Positions 10,256-19,675 are shown, counted from the stretch's first letter. The stretch: DNA of 64,000 nucleotides from Actinoplanes cyaneus (GCF_016862095.1 NZ_BOMH01000018.1:1-64000), one strand, 5' to 3'. The notes: a model not told the origin generated them from the letters alone. Program-made: numbers and translations.

Positions 10256-10894
10256 TCAGAACTCGCCGTGGTGACGGACGTCGTCGGCCAGCCCGGCTCG
10301 ATAGTGCTCGGCGAACTCGGTCAGCTCCGCGATCTCGTGCTGCAGGGCGGAACGCCGATCGTTGAGCTGCATCACCGCCTCGCCGTCACGGCGCAGCGCG
10401 TCCTGCTCGATGTCGAGGGCCGTCGACCGGGCCTGCTGGACCAGCCGCTCGGACTGCTCCCGCGCGTCGGCCAGCACCTGGCCGGACTCCTGGTCGGCGT
10501 CCAGCACGTGCTGCTCGGCGGTGTGCTGCGCCATGGCCAGGACCTGCTCGTTCACCTCAGGCGCCGGAGCCTGCGCGGGCGCGGGCGGCGGGCCGGCGCG
10601 GCGGGCCTGCTCGAGCCGGCGTTGCAGAGCGTCGGCCTCACGTTCCGCCTTCTCCCGCGCGCGCAGCGCGCGGTTCAGCTCGTCGCTGACGACCGAGAGA
10701 TCCTTCCCGGTCTCGTCGTCGGGGCCGGCGCGGCGGACCTGCTCCTCCAGGCTCTCGCGCTCCTCCAGGAGCCGGATCATCTCCTGGGTGACCTCCTCAC
10801 GGAGGGCGTCGACCTCGTCCGCGTCGTAACCGCGCTTACCCAGCGCGGCCTTGCGGAAGGTGATGTTGTGGACGTCGGCCGGCGTTAGCGGCAT
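10256..10894 (-). CDS. DivIVA-domain coiled-coil protein
   Basis: 212 aa, ATG behind GGGGAG. The N-terminal about 60 residues follow the DivIVA membrane-targeting pattern (PLTPADVHNITFRKAALGKR, then GYDADEVDALREEV). Two long heptad-rich coiled coils (about 32-100 and 120-200) flank a Pro/Ala linker (PPPAPAQAPAPE). Wag31/DivIVA proteins mark poles and hyphal tips in actinobacteria. This one is shorter and divergent, so it is a paralogue rather than the main polar organiser (inference). Another relative lies at 51510-52097. Confidence 0.8.
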   Translation of the reverse strand: MPLTPADVHNITFRKAALGKRGYDADEVDALREEVTQEMIRLLEERESLEEQVRRAGPDDETGKDLSVVSDELNRALRAREKAEREADALQRRLEQARRAGPPPAPAQAPAPEVNEQVLAMAQHTAEQHVLDADQESGQVLADAREQSERLVQQARSTALDIEQDALRRDGEAVMQLNDRRSALQHEIAELTEFAEHYRAGLADDVRHHGEF

Positions 10895-10992
10895 GGATAA
10901 CTCCCCGATTCGATCAGCTTCCGACTGTACGCCAGCCCGTCAGCACCCCGCTGTCATTGAGATGCGTCGATCGGTCTGCCAGGATGGCGGGC

Positions 10993-12996
10993 ATGACTAC
11001 CGCGCGGCGTCTGATCTCGGTCATGTCCGTGGCGATCCTGGCAGTGAGCGGAGCTGTCGCCGCGACCCCGGCCGGCGCCGCTCCGCCCGGTGGCACCGAC
11101 CCGGAGACCCCGTGGCGGATGCGGCACTGGCCCCAGACACAGCCGTGGCAGCGCGACGAGGTGGCCGCGCTGGCGAAACGGGGCGGGCCGCAGCCGATCG
11201 ACCCGCAGCACTACGAGCTGCCGGACACGATGACCTGGGCGGACTACCGTGCGGTGCCCGGCACGAACTGGGCGGACCCGGCGGTGCGGGGCTCGGAGCG
11301 TACGTTCAAGGGCGCGCTGGTGCTGGTGGATTTCCCGAACCAGCCGTTCGTGGTGACGCAGCCGGCCAACTCCACCATCTACGGCAACCCTTCCGGCGTA
11401 CAGAATCTGGATCGTGCTGCCGTTCCGGCGTTCTATCGGGACTTCCTGAACAAGCCGGGCGAGCTCAATCGCGGTCACACCATTCACGAATACTGGATGG
11501 AGGACTCCAACGGCCGGTACGGCATCGACCTGAGCTCCTTCGGGGTCTACCAGATGCCGGCCAAGAGTCACGAGTACGGGATCGAGAACTCCATGCAGCG
11601 CGGGCTCGGGTGCCCGGCCGGCGACAAGTGTGGGCGCGACATCCGTACCGACGCGAAATCGGCCTGGACCGCGGCGGTGGGTGAGGAGGAAGCGGCCTCG
11701 TTCGACTTCGTGTTCTTCCTCTCCGCGGGCCAGGACGAATCGTCGACCTGGCAGGAGTTCGGGCAGATGAAGTTCCAGACCAAGAACGACGTCACCGAGG
11801 AGTTCGGGCCGCCGGACGACGCGCTGCCGAACTCCAACGCGACCCGGTACGTCGACTGGACCTCCTGGGCGGCCTCGTCGAACGTCTGGCCGAACGCCAC
11901 CCAGGGCAGCTCGCTGCAGGCGGAGAGCTCGGGCATGTCGACCTACGCCCACGAGTTCAGCCACATCCTGGGCATCGGCGACAACTACAACAATCCCTAC
12001 AGCGTCCCGGCCCGCCGCGATTACAGCGGGCCGTGGGAGATGCTGAGCCGCGGCACGTTCAACGGGCCCGGCGGGCCGCACAGCCGCTGGCTGATCCCGG
12101 GCACCGGAGGGTCGTCGATGGGCGCGCAGCACATGCTGCGCAACAAGATGAAGCTCGGGATCGTCGACGACGACGCCGTGCTGAAGCTCTCCCGCGACGC
12201 GCTGACCCGCTCGGGTGTGGTGCTGACCAGGGTCACGGCGCGGGAGGTGGAGGGCCGCGGCCTGGCCGGGATCAACGTCACACTCGACGGCGGCGACCAC
12301 GCCCCGGCCTGCGACACCGCGACCGATCCCTACTGTGACGGCGGCGGCTACGACAACTACACCCTCGAAGTGGTCGACCGGATGGGCTTCGACTCGTTCA
12401 CCCCGGACTCGGGGGTGCTGCTGGCCAAGACCAAGAACGCCGACAGCGCGCCGTTCATCTGGACCGTCGACGCGAACCCGCAGGACATCGACAAGGTCGA
12501 CTTCGTGCTGCCGGACGGCACGCCGCAGAAGATGACGATCGGTGACTACCGGCAGTTGTCGGACGCGCTGTTCCACGCCGGGACCGGGTCGGGCAGCGAG
12601 TTCGAGCACACCGACGCCGCCAACCGCCTGCAGTTCTACGTGCTGGGCCGCCAGCGGGACCGGCAGGGGGTGCTCTCCTACCAGGTGGCGGTGCGTTCGC
12701 TGGACGGCGCCGGCCCGCTGCGCCGCGGTGTGCAGGCCTCCCCGGCGACGGCCCGCACGGATTCGTCCGGCTGGGCGCGCTGCAGCGTTCCGGTCCGCAA
12801 CACCGGCCGTGGTGACGACGTGTTCCGGGTGTCGGCCTCCGGAGCCACCCTTCCGCGTACGGTCGTGGGCGTGCCCGCCGGCCGGACATCGTCGGTGGAC
12901 GTCTACGTCAAGGGCCGGTCGCGCACAGCGGTGACGATCACGTCGGAGAGCAACCCGGCGGCGACCGTCACGACGTCCTGCACGGTGCGCCGCTGA
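10993..12996 (+). CDS. Secreted M6-family (immune inhibitor A-like) metalloprotease
   Basis: 667 aa from ATG 10993; ATG 10984 in frame is an alternative, and neither has a strong ribosome site. A signal peptide runs to about residue 30 (MTTARRLISVMSVAILAVSG then AAATPAGA-type cleavage). The zinc site HEFSH is at about 320-324 in YAHEFSHILGIGDNY, with the M6-type downstream Asp and the WEMLSRGTFNGPGGPHSRW segment. The C-terminal about 130 residues look like a beta-sandwich with paired Cys, probably for substrate or wall contact. It should act outside the cell on proteins. It stands alone on this strand, divergent from the DivIVA gene. Confidence 0.88.
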   Translation: MTTARRLISVMSVAILAVSGAVAATPAGAAPPGGTDPETPWRMRHWPQTQPWQRDEVAALAKRGGPQPIDPQHYELPDTMTWADYRAVPGTNWADPAVRGSERTFKGALVLVDFPNQPFVVTQPANSTIYGNPSGVQNLDRAAVPAFYRDFLNKPGELNRGHTIHEYWMEDSNGRYGIDLSSFGVYQMPAKSHEYGIENSMQRGLGCPAGDKCGRDIRTDAKSAWTAAVGEEEAASFDFVFFLSAGQDESSTWQEFGQMKFQTKNDVTEEFGPPDDALPNSNATRYVDWTSWAASSNVWPNATQGSSLQAESSGMSTYAHEFSHILGIGDNYNNPYSVPARRDYSGPWEMLSRGTFNGPGGPHSRWLIPGTGGSSMGAQHMLRNKMKLGIVDDDAVLKLSRDALTRSGVVLTRVTAREVEGRGLAGINVTLDGGDHAPACDTATDPYCDGGGYDNYTLEVVDRMGFDSFTPDSGVLLAKTKNADSAPFIWTVDANPQDIDKVDFVLPDGTPQKMTIGDYRQLSDALFHAGTGSGSEFEHTDAANRLQFYVLGRQRDRQGVLSYQVAVRSLDGAGPLRRGVQASPATARTDSSGWARCSVPVRNTGRGDDVFRVSASGATLPRTVVGVPAGRTSSVDVYVKGRSRTAVTITSESNPAATVTTSCTVRR

Positions 12997-13041
12997 CCTC
13001 GTCCTCCTGGCCCTCGTACAAACGTCGGGTAAGTTCGCGGC

Positions 13042-13410
13042 ATGATCAAGGACTCCGTCGAAGAGCTCACCCGAGCGAACCTGTTCGACGTCTTCAACGA
13101 GCGTGACGGCGACCGGCGCCGGGCGGCGATCGGCCGCGTCTACGCCCCCGGCGTGACGTTCTCCGATCCCGAGGAGACCGTGACCGGGCACGACGAGCTC
13201 GACGCCAAGGCGCAGAAGATCCTGGACGAGGCACCCGGTTTCGTCTTCTCCGCCGCCGGGCCGATCCACGTCGTGCAGGACCTGGGTTACCTGGCCTGGG
13301 GCTTCGGCCCGCAGGGGCAGCCACCGGTGGTGCGCGGCGTCGACATCACGCAGGTGGCCGGCGGCCGGATCGTCAGCGTCCACACGCTCCTGCTGGACGC
13401 CGGCGAGTAA
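13042..13410 (+). CDS. NTF2/SnoaL-like fold protein
   Basis: 122 aa. Pattern of the SnoaL-like NTF2 superfamily: N-terminal helix (ELTRANLFDVFNERDGDRRR), then YAPGVTFSDPEETVTGHDEL, the typical beta-hairpin of these cone-shaped proteins, and the terminal strand GRIVSVHTLLLD. Members include cyclases, isomerases and many stress proteins of unknown role, so no substrate can be given. It follows the protease by 45 bp but may be transcribed alone. A terminator follows. Confidence 0.75.
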   Translation: MIKDSVEELTRANLFDVFNERDGDRRRAAIGRVYAPGVTFSDPEETVTGHDELDAKAQKILDEAPGFVFSAAGPIHVVQDLGYLAWGFGPQGQPPVVRGVDITQVAGGRIVSVHTLLLDAGE

Positions 13411-13420
13411 CGAACGGCAG

Positions 13421-13452
13421 CGGTGCCGGGCCACGTTCACGGCCCAGCACCG
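13421..13452. terminator. Bidirectional terminator hairpin
   Basis: 12-bp stem with one mismatch (CGGTGCCGGGCC against GGCCCAGCACCG) and loop ACGTTCAC, between the convergent NTF2-like and GH31 genes. Confidence 0.75.
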
Positions 13453-13463
13453 CCGTCGCGCTG

Positions 13464-16205
13464 CTACGGCTTCCTCGCCCCGGAACGGACGAAGACCGGC
13501 ATGGTGTCCAGCGTCGTGGTGATCGAGGCGGTGGTCCCGCCCGCGTACCGCTTGCCGGTGAAGTAGTCCGTCCAGGTGTTGCCCGGCGGGAACCACACCG
13601 TCGTCGACGCGGTCGTGCCCGGCGTGGTCACCGGTGCGACGAGCAGGTCCGGCCCGTAGAGGTACTGGCTGCCCGCGCTCGCGTAGGCCTCCTGCTCGTT
13701 CGGGTACGCCAGGTACATCGCCCGCACGATCGGGGTGCCAGTGCGGGTGGCCTCCGCGGCTGCCGCGTACGTGTAGGGCTGCAGCTTCTTCCGCAGGTTC
13801 AGGAACTTCTTCGCGGAGGCGTTCGCGGCCGGTCCGTACTGCCAGGGCAACCGGTCGCTGTGGTTGGAGTGCAGCCGGTCGATCGGCTGGAACGTGCCCA
13901 TCTGCACCCACCGCGCGTACAGGTCGTCCGGCAGCTTGGTGCTGCCCGGCTCACCGCCCGGCTCCTGCAGCCCGTTGGTGTGCCCGCCGATGTCGTGGCT
14001 GATCGCGGCCAGCCCGGTCGCCGCCGACTCACCGGGCGTGTAGCCGACCTCGAACCGCAGCGTCTCCCAGTTCGAGATGGCGTCGCCGGTGAAGTGCAGC
14101 GTGGTCCGCTTGTCGGCCCATGGTCCGGTCGCCAGCGGGCCCGGGTTGCCGTAACCGCCGGCCTGCAACGACCCGTAGGCCCGGGAGAACGCGAAGCCGG
14201 TCTTGTCGGCGTACTCCTGGTTGATCCGGGCGTCCAGGCCCTGGGAGGCGTCGCAGCACCAGTCCAGCCACCAGAAGTCGACGCCGGTCGCGCCCATCTG
14301 GTCGTGCAGCCAGAAGTACGCCTTCAACTGGTCGGCGTCATTGAAGTCGAAGACGTAACAGTCCGCGCCGCCGTTGCAGCCGGTCCGCTTCAGCTTGCCC
14401 TTGGCGATCTGCTGCGCCTGCGCGAAGTGCGGATCCGAGCCAAGGATGCTCGGGTGGATGTTCAGCCCGGTGTGCACCCCCTGCTTGCGCAGCCAGGTCG
14501 CGAACGCGGTCCAGTCCGGGAACCGGGTGGGGTCGATCGACCAGCCGTTCCACCTGTCCGGCGACTTGAAGTCGGTGTCGATGACCAGCGAGTCCAGCGG
14601 CACACCCTCGCTCTTGAAGCGCGACACGATCGACTCGAATTCGGCGGCGGTACGGTCGTAGTACTCCGAGTACCACACGCCGTAGGCCCACTTCGGCAGC
14701 AGCTTCGTCGGGCCGGTCAGCGTCGACAACTCGTCCAGCGCGCGACGGTAGTTCTGGCCGTAGGCGAAGACGTAACCGTCCGGGTGCGCCGCGGCCGAGT
14801 CGTCGACCAGCGACCACCCGTCCTGGAAGAGCAGCCCGGCATAGGTGCGCGCGCCACCGTCGACGCCGTCCAGGCCGCGCCGGTAACCGCCGAGCGGCGC
14901 GTGCGGAGCCAGCAGCGGCGCGTGCTTCGCGGTCACCGCGACGGTGTCCACGTTGACGTGGCAACTCTGGTCACTGGGACAGCCGAGGCTCACCGTGTTC
15001 GTCCCGGCCTTCAAAGAGACCAAGATTGACTGGGTACGCCAGTAGTCCCATCCGCTGGTCGGCGGCAGGGTCGCGGTGACCGCGGGGGCGTCGTTCGCCG
15101 TCACCGCCACCGTCCGGCTCTGCACCGGCTGGCTGCCGGCCTGCCCGTTCGCATACCGCAACTGCACCTGGTAGGTGCCCGCGGCCGGCACGCCGGTCAC
15201 GGTGAGCGCGGTCCCGGCGCCGGTCCGTTCCAGCCCGGCCAGGAAGCCGTCGCCGGAGTACCCGTTGTGGTCGTCGGCGAGCTTGCCGCCACCGGTCAGG
15301 GCGCCGGCGTCCGCCTCGCACAGGGTGCCGAACGCGCACGGTTGCGGGGCGGGCGGGACCGGCCCCGGGTACGCGGCGCCCGGCGCGAGCACCGCCACAC
15401 TGTCGATGTTCACGTTGCCGGAGTCCGTCGCCGCCCGCAGCAGGCTGACCTCGTGGCGCCCGGCGGTCAGGCTCAGCGGCACCGAGGCGAGCGCCCAGGT
15501 GTCCCAGTTCGCGGTCGGCGGCAGGCTCAGCGTCCCGGCCGCGACGCCGTCGACGGTGACGGTCAGCGTGCGGGTGACGTTCTGGCCGTCCCCGCCGGTG
15601 CTGTTCGCGTACCGCACCGTGAGCTGCTGAGCTTCCGCGGCGGCCGGGGTGACCGCGAACGTGGCCGACGCGCCGGTGCCCTCGAAACCGGCCGCGAAGC
15701 CGCGACCCGTGTAGTCCCGGTGATCCGTCGCCGCGCTCGGCCCGGCCAGCGCGAACTCCTCCGCCTCGCACAGGGCGCCGGGCACGCACTCGGGCGCGCC
15801 CCGGCCGGCCCACGGCGCGGCGGTGACGGTCTGCTTGCCGGTCCTGAGCCGTACCGTCAGGTTGTCGTCGGTGAAGGCTCCGGAGCCGACCTTGTACCGC
15901 AGGGTGGCCGCGCCGGTGTCGATGGTCAGCCAGCCGCGCGAGACGCGCTGGGTGAACCGGGCCGGCGTGAAGTCGTCGCGGCCGATCACATTGAAGGTGC
16001 CGGCGTCGGTGAACTTGCCGTTCGGCGCGTACTCGGTGCGGATCAGCGTGGGCGACAGCACCTGGAAGCGGGCGTTCCCGGAGACGACGCTCCGGGGCTT
16101 CTTCGAGTGGGCTTCGGCAGAGGTGGACGAGGCCAGGGTGAGGCCACTCGACACCAGAGCCAGGGAGGCCGCGACAGCGACCCTCCTTCGGACAAGATCG
16201 CGCAA
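13464..16205 (-). CDS. Secreted GH31 glycosidase carrying two CBM35 modules
   Basis: About 913 aa from TTG 16205, chosen because a GGGGG site precedes it and because a LacI-type operator lies just upstream; the frame stays open to ATG 16268. A signal peptide follows (VRRRVAVAASLALVSSGLTL, then SAEA). Two CBM35-type modules (each starting C-x-GxLCEA and ending N(I/V)D(S/T)VAV) interrupt the N-terminal beta-sandwich. The GH31 barrel has its nucleophile Asp at about 648 (DFWWLDWCCD) and acid/base Asp at about 708 (HFTGDAISNW), then HDIGGHTNG. Alpha-glucosidase, alpha-xylosidase or alpha-galactosidase-type activity is possible; the sequence alone does not settle it. It acts outside the cell. Confidence 0.88.
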   Translation of the reverse strand: MRDLVRRRVAVAASLALVSSGLTLASSTSAEAHSKKPRSVVSGNARFQVLSPTLIRTEYAPNGKFTDAGTFNVIGRDDFTPARFTQRVSRGWLTIDTGAATLRYKVGSGAFTDDNLTVRLRTGKQTVTAAPWAGRGAPECVPGALCEAEEFALAGPSAATDHRDYTGRGFAAGFEGTGASATFAVTPAAAEAQQLTVRYANSTGGDGQNVTRTLTVTVDGVAAGTLSLPPTANWDTWALASVPLSLTAGRHEVSLLRAATDSGNVNIDSVAVLAPGAAYPGPVPPAPQPCAFGTLCEADAGALTGGGKLADDHNGYSGDGFLAGLERTGAGTALTVTGVPAAGTYQVQLRYANGQAGSQPVQSRTVAVTANDAPAVTATLPPTSGWDYWRTQSILVSLKAGTNTVSLGCPSDQSCHVNVDTVAVTAKHAPLLAPHAPLGGYRRGLDGVDGGARTYAGLLFQDGWSLVDDSAAAHPDGYVFAYGQNYRRALDELSTLTGPTKLLPKWAYGVWYSEYYDRTAAEFESIVSRFKSEGVPLDSLVIDTDFKSPDRWNGWSIDPTRFPDWTAFATWLRKQGVHTGLNIHPSILGSDPHFAQAQQIAKGKLKRTGCNGGADCYVFDFNDADQLKAYFWLHDQMGATGVDFWWLDWCCDASQGLDARINQEYADKTGFAFSRAYGSLQAGGYGNPGPLATGPWADKRTTLHFTGDAISNWETLRFEVGYTPGESAATGLAAISHDIGGHTNGLQEPGGEPGSTKLPDDLYARWVQMGTFQPIDRLHSNHSDRLPWQYGPAANASAKKFLNLRKKLQPYTYAAAAEATRTGTPIVRAMYLAYPNEQEAYASAGSQYLYGPDLLVAPVTTPGTTASTTVWFPPGNTWTDYFTGKRYAGGTTASITTTLDTMPVFVRSGARKP

Positions 16206-16240
16206 GGGAAACCCCCATCGGTGGCGATGAGATCTGTCGG

Positions 16241-16254
16241 TGACAACGCTGTCA
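16241..16254. promoter_or_regulatory. LacI-family operator candidate TGACAACGCTGTCA
   Basis: Near-perfect 14-bp palindrome with the central CG typical of LacI/GalR operators, 36 bp upstream of the TTG start of the GH31 gene and about 65 bp before the divergent LysR start. Probably gives sugar-responsive repression of the glycosidase. Confidence 0.5.
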
Positions 16255-16317
16255 TCCGCCAGTAACAAATGTCAATGGATCAAACAAACCTCCCGGCGTA
16301 CGGCCTACGCTTGGACG

Positions 16318-17205
16318 ATGCGTCTGGAACAGCTCGAGTACCTGGCGGCTGTGACGCAGCACGGCTCGCTGCGGCGCGCCGCCGAACAGCTGCACGTGTC
16401 GCAGTCGGCGCTCAGCGAAGGGATTAGCAGCCTGGAACGCGAGCTGGGCGTGCCGCTGCTGGAACGGCACCGGGCCGGCGCCCGGGTCAGCCCGGAGGGG
16501 CGGGACCTGCTGCCGGTGATCACCGAGATCCTGGCCGGGGTCGCGCAGCTCAAGAACGCGGCGACGATCCGGACCATCCGGGTCGGCACGGTCAACGCCG
16601 GGACCTCCGCGCTGCTGGTGCCGAGCGTGCGCGAGTTCGGGCGCGGCCACCCGCACACCACCGTCGACGTGGCGGCGCTGCTGCAGGCCGAGATCCAGGA
16701 GGGTCTGTTGGAGGGCCGCCTCGACGTCGGCCTGGTCAACGTCTTCCCGGACGATCCGATCCCGCCGGCCCTGGAACGGACCGTCCTGTTGCGCGGCACC
16801 CCGGTCGTCTGCTGCCGGGCCGACGACCCGCTCGCGGGCCTGCCCTCGGTCGGCGTCGAGGATCTGCGGGCCCGGCCGTTCGTGGCGATGCGCCCCGGAT
16901 ACCTGATGCACCGGCTCGCGCAGCGACTCTTCGGCGACACCCCGCCGGGCGAGACGATCTCCACCGACGGCGCCGAGATGGGCAAGGTGCTGGTCGCCAA
17001 CGGCACCGGCCCGACGATCCTGCCCGACTACAGCATTCACGGCGACCCGCTGGAACAGGCCGGGGTGATCACCGCCCGGCCGCTCACGGAGCCGGTCCCG
17101 CCGGTCACGATGCTGTTGCTGCGGCGGCGCTTCGACCGGGTGCCGCCGACCGTCCACGACTTCGAGCAGACCATCCTCCGCCTGGCCGCCGGAACCACAC
17201 CCTGA
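16318..17205 (+). CDS. LysR-family transcriptional regulator
   Basis: 295 aa from ATG 16318, where the conserved MRLEQLEYLAAVTQHGSLRR begins; the 26 codons upstream are unlike the family. The winged HTH (residues about 1-60) includes AAEQLHVSQSALSEGISSLE. The substrate-binding domain covers about 85-295 with the usual hinge. It is divergent from the GH31 gene across a 112-bp spacer, so autoregulation or control of the glycosidase is possible. However, LysR control normally needs a T-N11-A box, which I do not clearly see. Confidence 0.88.
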   Translation: MRLEQLEYLAAVTQHGSLRRAAEQLHVSQSALSEGISSLERELGVPLLERHRAGARVSPEGRDLLPVITEILAGVAQLKNAATIRTIRVGTVNAGTSALLVPSVREFGRGHPHTTVDVAALLQAEIQEGLLEGRLDVGLVNVFPDDPIPPALERTVLLRGTPVVCCRADDPLAGLPSVGVEDLRARPFVAMRPGYLMHRLAQRLFGDTPPGETISTDGAEMGKVLVANGTGPTILPDYSIHGDPLEQAGVITARPLTEPVPPVTMLLLRRRFDRVPPTVHDFEQTILRLAAGTTP

Positions 17206-17209
17206 CCGG

Positions 17210-17773
17210 TCAGCCGCGCCACTCCGGCAGCAGCGCCGCCACCTCCAGCCGGAACGGGAACGGCTCGTCCGGCGTGATCGTCTCCCCTGGGCGCGCCACC
17301 ACGGCCGTCTTGTAGTGGTCGCCGACCAGGCGCTGAAGGTGCAATTCCACCGAATTCTGCGGCTGCTCCACACGCATATACCACTCGATCCCGGCTGCCG
17401 CGTACAGCTGCGCCTTGGACAATCGGTCCGTGCCCGCGTTGCTCGGCGAGACCACCTCGACAACCAGCTTGGCGTCCGCCCCCTCGACGGTCATACCCAT
17501 GTCGTCGGTAGCGGCAACGACAATGTCCGGCTCCACGACGCGACCGCTGGCCAAACGCAGATTGACCTCCTGGAGTACGAGGAGGCCAACGCCTCGTGCC
17601 GCATCGTGGAGTTCCCTGGTGAGCAGGAATCCGATGTGCTGATGCCGCTTACTCGGTGAAGGACTCACCCACAAGCTCCCATCGATCAGCTCGACCCGAT
17701 TCGGGGTCTCGCCGAGCGCGAAGTATTCCTCTTCGCTCCAAGGTCCCGGGTGCTCGATCACGGCCACGCTCAT
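17210..17773 (-). CDS. Uma2 family (DUF820) PD-(D/E)XK-like protein
   Basis: 187 aa from ATG 17773 (MSVAVIEHPGPWSEEEYFAL). The family core is visible: VELIDGSLWVSPSPSKRHQH, then VEPDIVVAA, KLVVEVVSPSNAGTDRLSK and YAAAGIEWYMRVE. These supply the D...E-x-V...K residues of a restriction-endonuclease fold. Uma2 proteins occur in many copies in some actinobacteria and cyanobacteria. Their biological role is unclear. Convergent with the LysR gene, 4 bp apart. Confidence 0.88.
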   Translation of the reverse strand: MSVAVIEHPGPWSEEEYFALGETPNRVELIDGSLWVSPSPSKRHQHIGFLLTRELHDAARGVGLLVLQEVNLRLASGRVVEPDIVVAATDDMGMTVEGADAKLVVEVVSPSNAGTDRLSKAQLYAAAGIEWYMRVEQPQNSVELHLQRLVGDHYKTAVVARPGETITPDEPFPFRLEVAALLPEWRG

Positions 17774-18035
17774 TCGCTCGCCTCTTCCTTCGGCATCAGC
17801 GTGCCACGTCGGACCGACCCGTGCGACACGCATCGGGCACGACCACGCCAACAAAAGAATACTAGCCCCGAGACCAGTTGTCATGGGGCATCTTGTCATA
17901 CGATCGACGAACGGCGAAGTCGGGGTTCGGCGGGACCGATGGGGTGGTCGGGAGATCCGTACGCCGGAATGGTTGTCCTGGGGTCAAAACCTAGTGAGTC
18001 TGTAGGTAATCTCGGGTTCTAGGTGAGGAACACCC

Positions 18036-19205
18036 ATGTCGTTGAAGTTTCACTGGTTCCTGCCCACCAACGGCGGCGACGGGCGGCAGGTGGTCGGCGG
18101 CGGCCACGGGCTGTCGGCGGGCAGTTCCGGGCGACCGGCCGACATCGGCTACCTCACGCAGGTGGCCAGGGCCGCCGAGGAGAACGGGTTCGAGGCGGCG
18201 CTGACCCCGGCCGGCGCCTGGTGCCAGGACGCGTGGCTCAGCACCGCGATGCTCAGCCAGACCTCCGAGCGGCTCAAGTTCCTGGTCGCGTTCCGGCCCG
18301 GGCTGGTCTCGCCCTACCTGGCCGCGCAGATGGCCGGCACGTTCCAGAACATGAGCGAGGGCCGGCTGCTGCTCAACGTGGTGACCGGCGGGGAGAGCCA
18401 CGAGCAGCGGATGTACGGCGACTACTTGGACAAGGACGCCCGCTACCAGCGCTGCGACGAGTTCCTGGAGATAGTCCGGCGGCTGTGGGCCGGTGAGACC
18501 GTCGACTTCCGGGGCGAGCACCTGTCGGTGGACGCGGCCCGGCTGGATCAGATCCCGGACCCGGTTCCGGCCGTGTACTTCGGTGGCTCCTCCCCCGCCG
18601 CCGGCATCGTCGCCGCCAAGCACGCCGACGTGTACCTGACCTGGGGTGAGCCGCCGTCCGCGGTGGCCGAGAAGATCGCCTGGATCCGTCAGCTGGCCGC
18701 CGAGCAGGGCCGCGGGCCGGACCACCGGCCGATCCGGTTCGGGATCCGGATGCACACGATCACCCGGGACACCGCCGAGCAGGCCTGGGCCGAGGCGGAC
18801 CGGCTGCTCGCCGGCATCTCCCCGGAGATGATCGCCAAGGTGCAGCAGGGTCTGCGGCTGAGCGAGTCGGAGGGGCAGAAGCGGATGCTCGACCTGCACG
18901 GCGGCTCGAAGGACGGTCTCGAGGTGTACCCGAACGTGTGGGCCGGGGTCGGCCTGGTCCGCGGTGGCGCCGGCACCGCCCTGGTCGGCAGCCACGAGCA
19001 GGTCGCCGACCGGATCGCGGAGTACGCGGCGCTGGGCATAGAGGAGTTCGTGCTGTCGGCCTATCCGCATCTGGAGGGCGCCTACTGGTTCGGCGAGGGG
19101 GTGCTGCCGATCCTCGCCGAGCGTGGACTGTGGAAGGACGAACGGCCCCGGCGCCGTCACCACGTCGCCGTGCCGTTCGCCGCCGCCGGCCGGGCCACGC
19201 GGTGA
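18036..19205 (+). CDS. ssuD: FMNH2-dependent alkanesulfonate monooxygenase-like enzyme
   Basis: 389 aa. It follows the SsuD pattern from end to end: LKFHWFLPTNGGDGR, GFEAALTPAGAWCQDAWLST, RPGLVSPYLAAQMAGTFQNM, GRLLLNVVTGGESHEQRMYG, and the C-terminal ALGIEEFVLSAYPHLEGAYW. These luciferase-like enzymes use reduced FMN and oxygen to release sulfite from organosulfonates. The reductase is supplied by the overlapping next gene (GTGA). No SsuABC transporter is in the window, so the substrate may differ. A symbol is given on overall resemblance. Confidence 0.85.
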   Translation: MSLKFHWFLPTNGGDGRQVVGGGHGLSAGSSGRPADIGYLTQVARAAEENGFEAALTPAGAWCQDAWLSTAMLSQTSERLKFLVAFRPGLVSPYLAAQMAGTFQNMSEGRLLLNVVTGGESHEQRMYGDYLDKDARYQRCDEFLEIVRRLWAGETVDFRGEHLSVDAARLDQIPDPVPAVYFGGSSPAAGIVAAKHADVYLTWGEPPSAVAEKIAWIRQLAAEQGRGPDHRPIRFGIRMHTITRDTAEQAWAEADRLLAGISPEMIAKVQQGLRLSESEGQKRMLDLHGGSKDGLEVYPNVWAGVGLVRGGAGTALVGSHEQVADRIAEYAALGIEEFVLSAYPHLEGAYWFGEGVLPILAERGLWKDERPRRRHHVAVPFAAAGRATR

Positions 19206-19675
19206 CCCCGGCCCGCTTGCGCCGGGCGTTCGGCACGTTCCCGAGCGGCGTGGTCGCGGTCGCCGCCTCGGTCGACGGGCAGCTGACCGGGCTGGCCGCG
19301 AGCTCGTTCACCTCGGTCAGCCTGGACCCGCCGCTGGTGTCGTTCTCGGTCGCGAACACGTCGAGGACGTGGCCGGTCCTGCGCCGCGCCGGCCATCTCG
19401 GGATCACCGTGCTCGCCGACCATCACGACGCGGTCTGCCGGCAACTGGCCGGGCCGGCTGAGCACCGCTTCGACGGCGTACGGGCCTCGGTGACCCCGGC
19501 CGGCGCGGTGACCCTCGACGACGGCCTGGCCCGCTTCGACTGCTCGATCGAGCGGGAGGTGGAGGCCGGCGATCACACCATCGTGCTGCTGCGGTTGCAC
19601 GCCGTCGCGGACGCGGACGGACCGTCGCCGCTGGTGTTCCACCGCTCCGGCTTCGGCCGGCTCCTCACTCCCTGA
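19202..19675 (+). CDS. Flavin reductase (NAD(P)H:FMN type) partner of the monooxygenase
   Basis: 157 aa from GTG 19202 overlapping the previous stop. It has the flavin-reductase-like FMN-binding split barrel: FGTFPSGVVAVAAS, LTGLAASSFTSVSLDPPLVS, the FDCSIEREVEAGDHTIVLL segment with the conserved acidic-Gly-Asp-His, and the C-terminal PLVFHRSGFGRL. It should deliver reduced FMN to the SsuD-like enzyme (known two-component arrangement). Its stop codon lies inside the first unit of a 32-bp tandem repeat. Confidence 0.85.
   Translation: MTPARLRRAFGTFPSGVVAVAASVDGQLTGLAASSFTSVSLDPPLVSFSVANTSRTWPVLRRAGHLGITVLADHHDAVCRQLAGPAEHRFDGVRASVTPAGAVTLDDGLARFDCSIEREVEAGDHTIVLLRLHAVADADGPSPLVFHRSGFGRLLTP

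Noticed and set aside
10954..13911. 985-codon minus-strand frame opposite the M6 protease
   Set aside because: Same antisense artefact; it crosses three real genes and a terminator.
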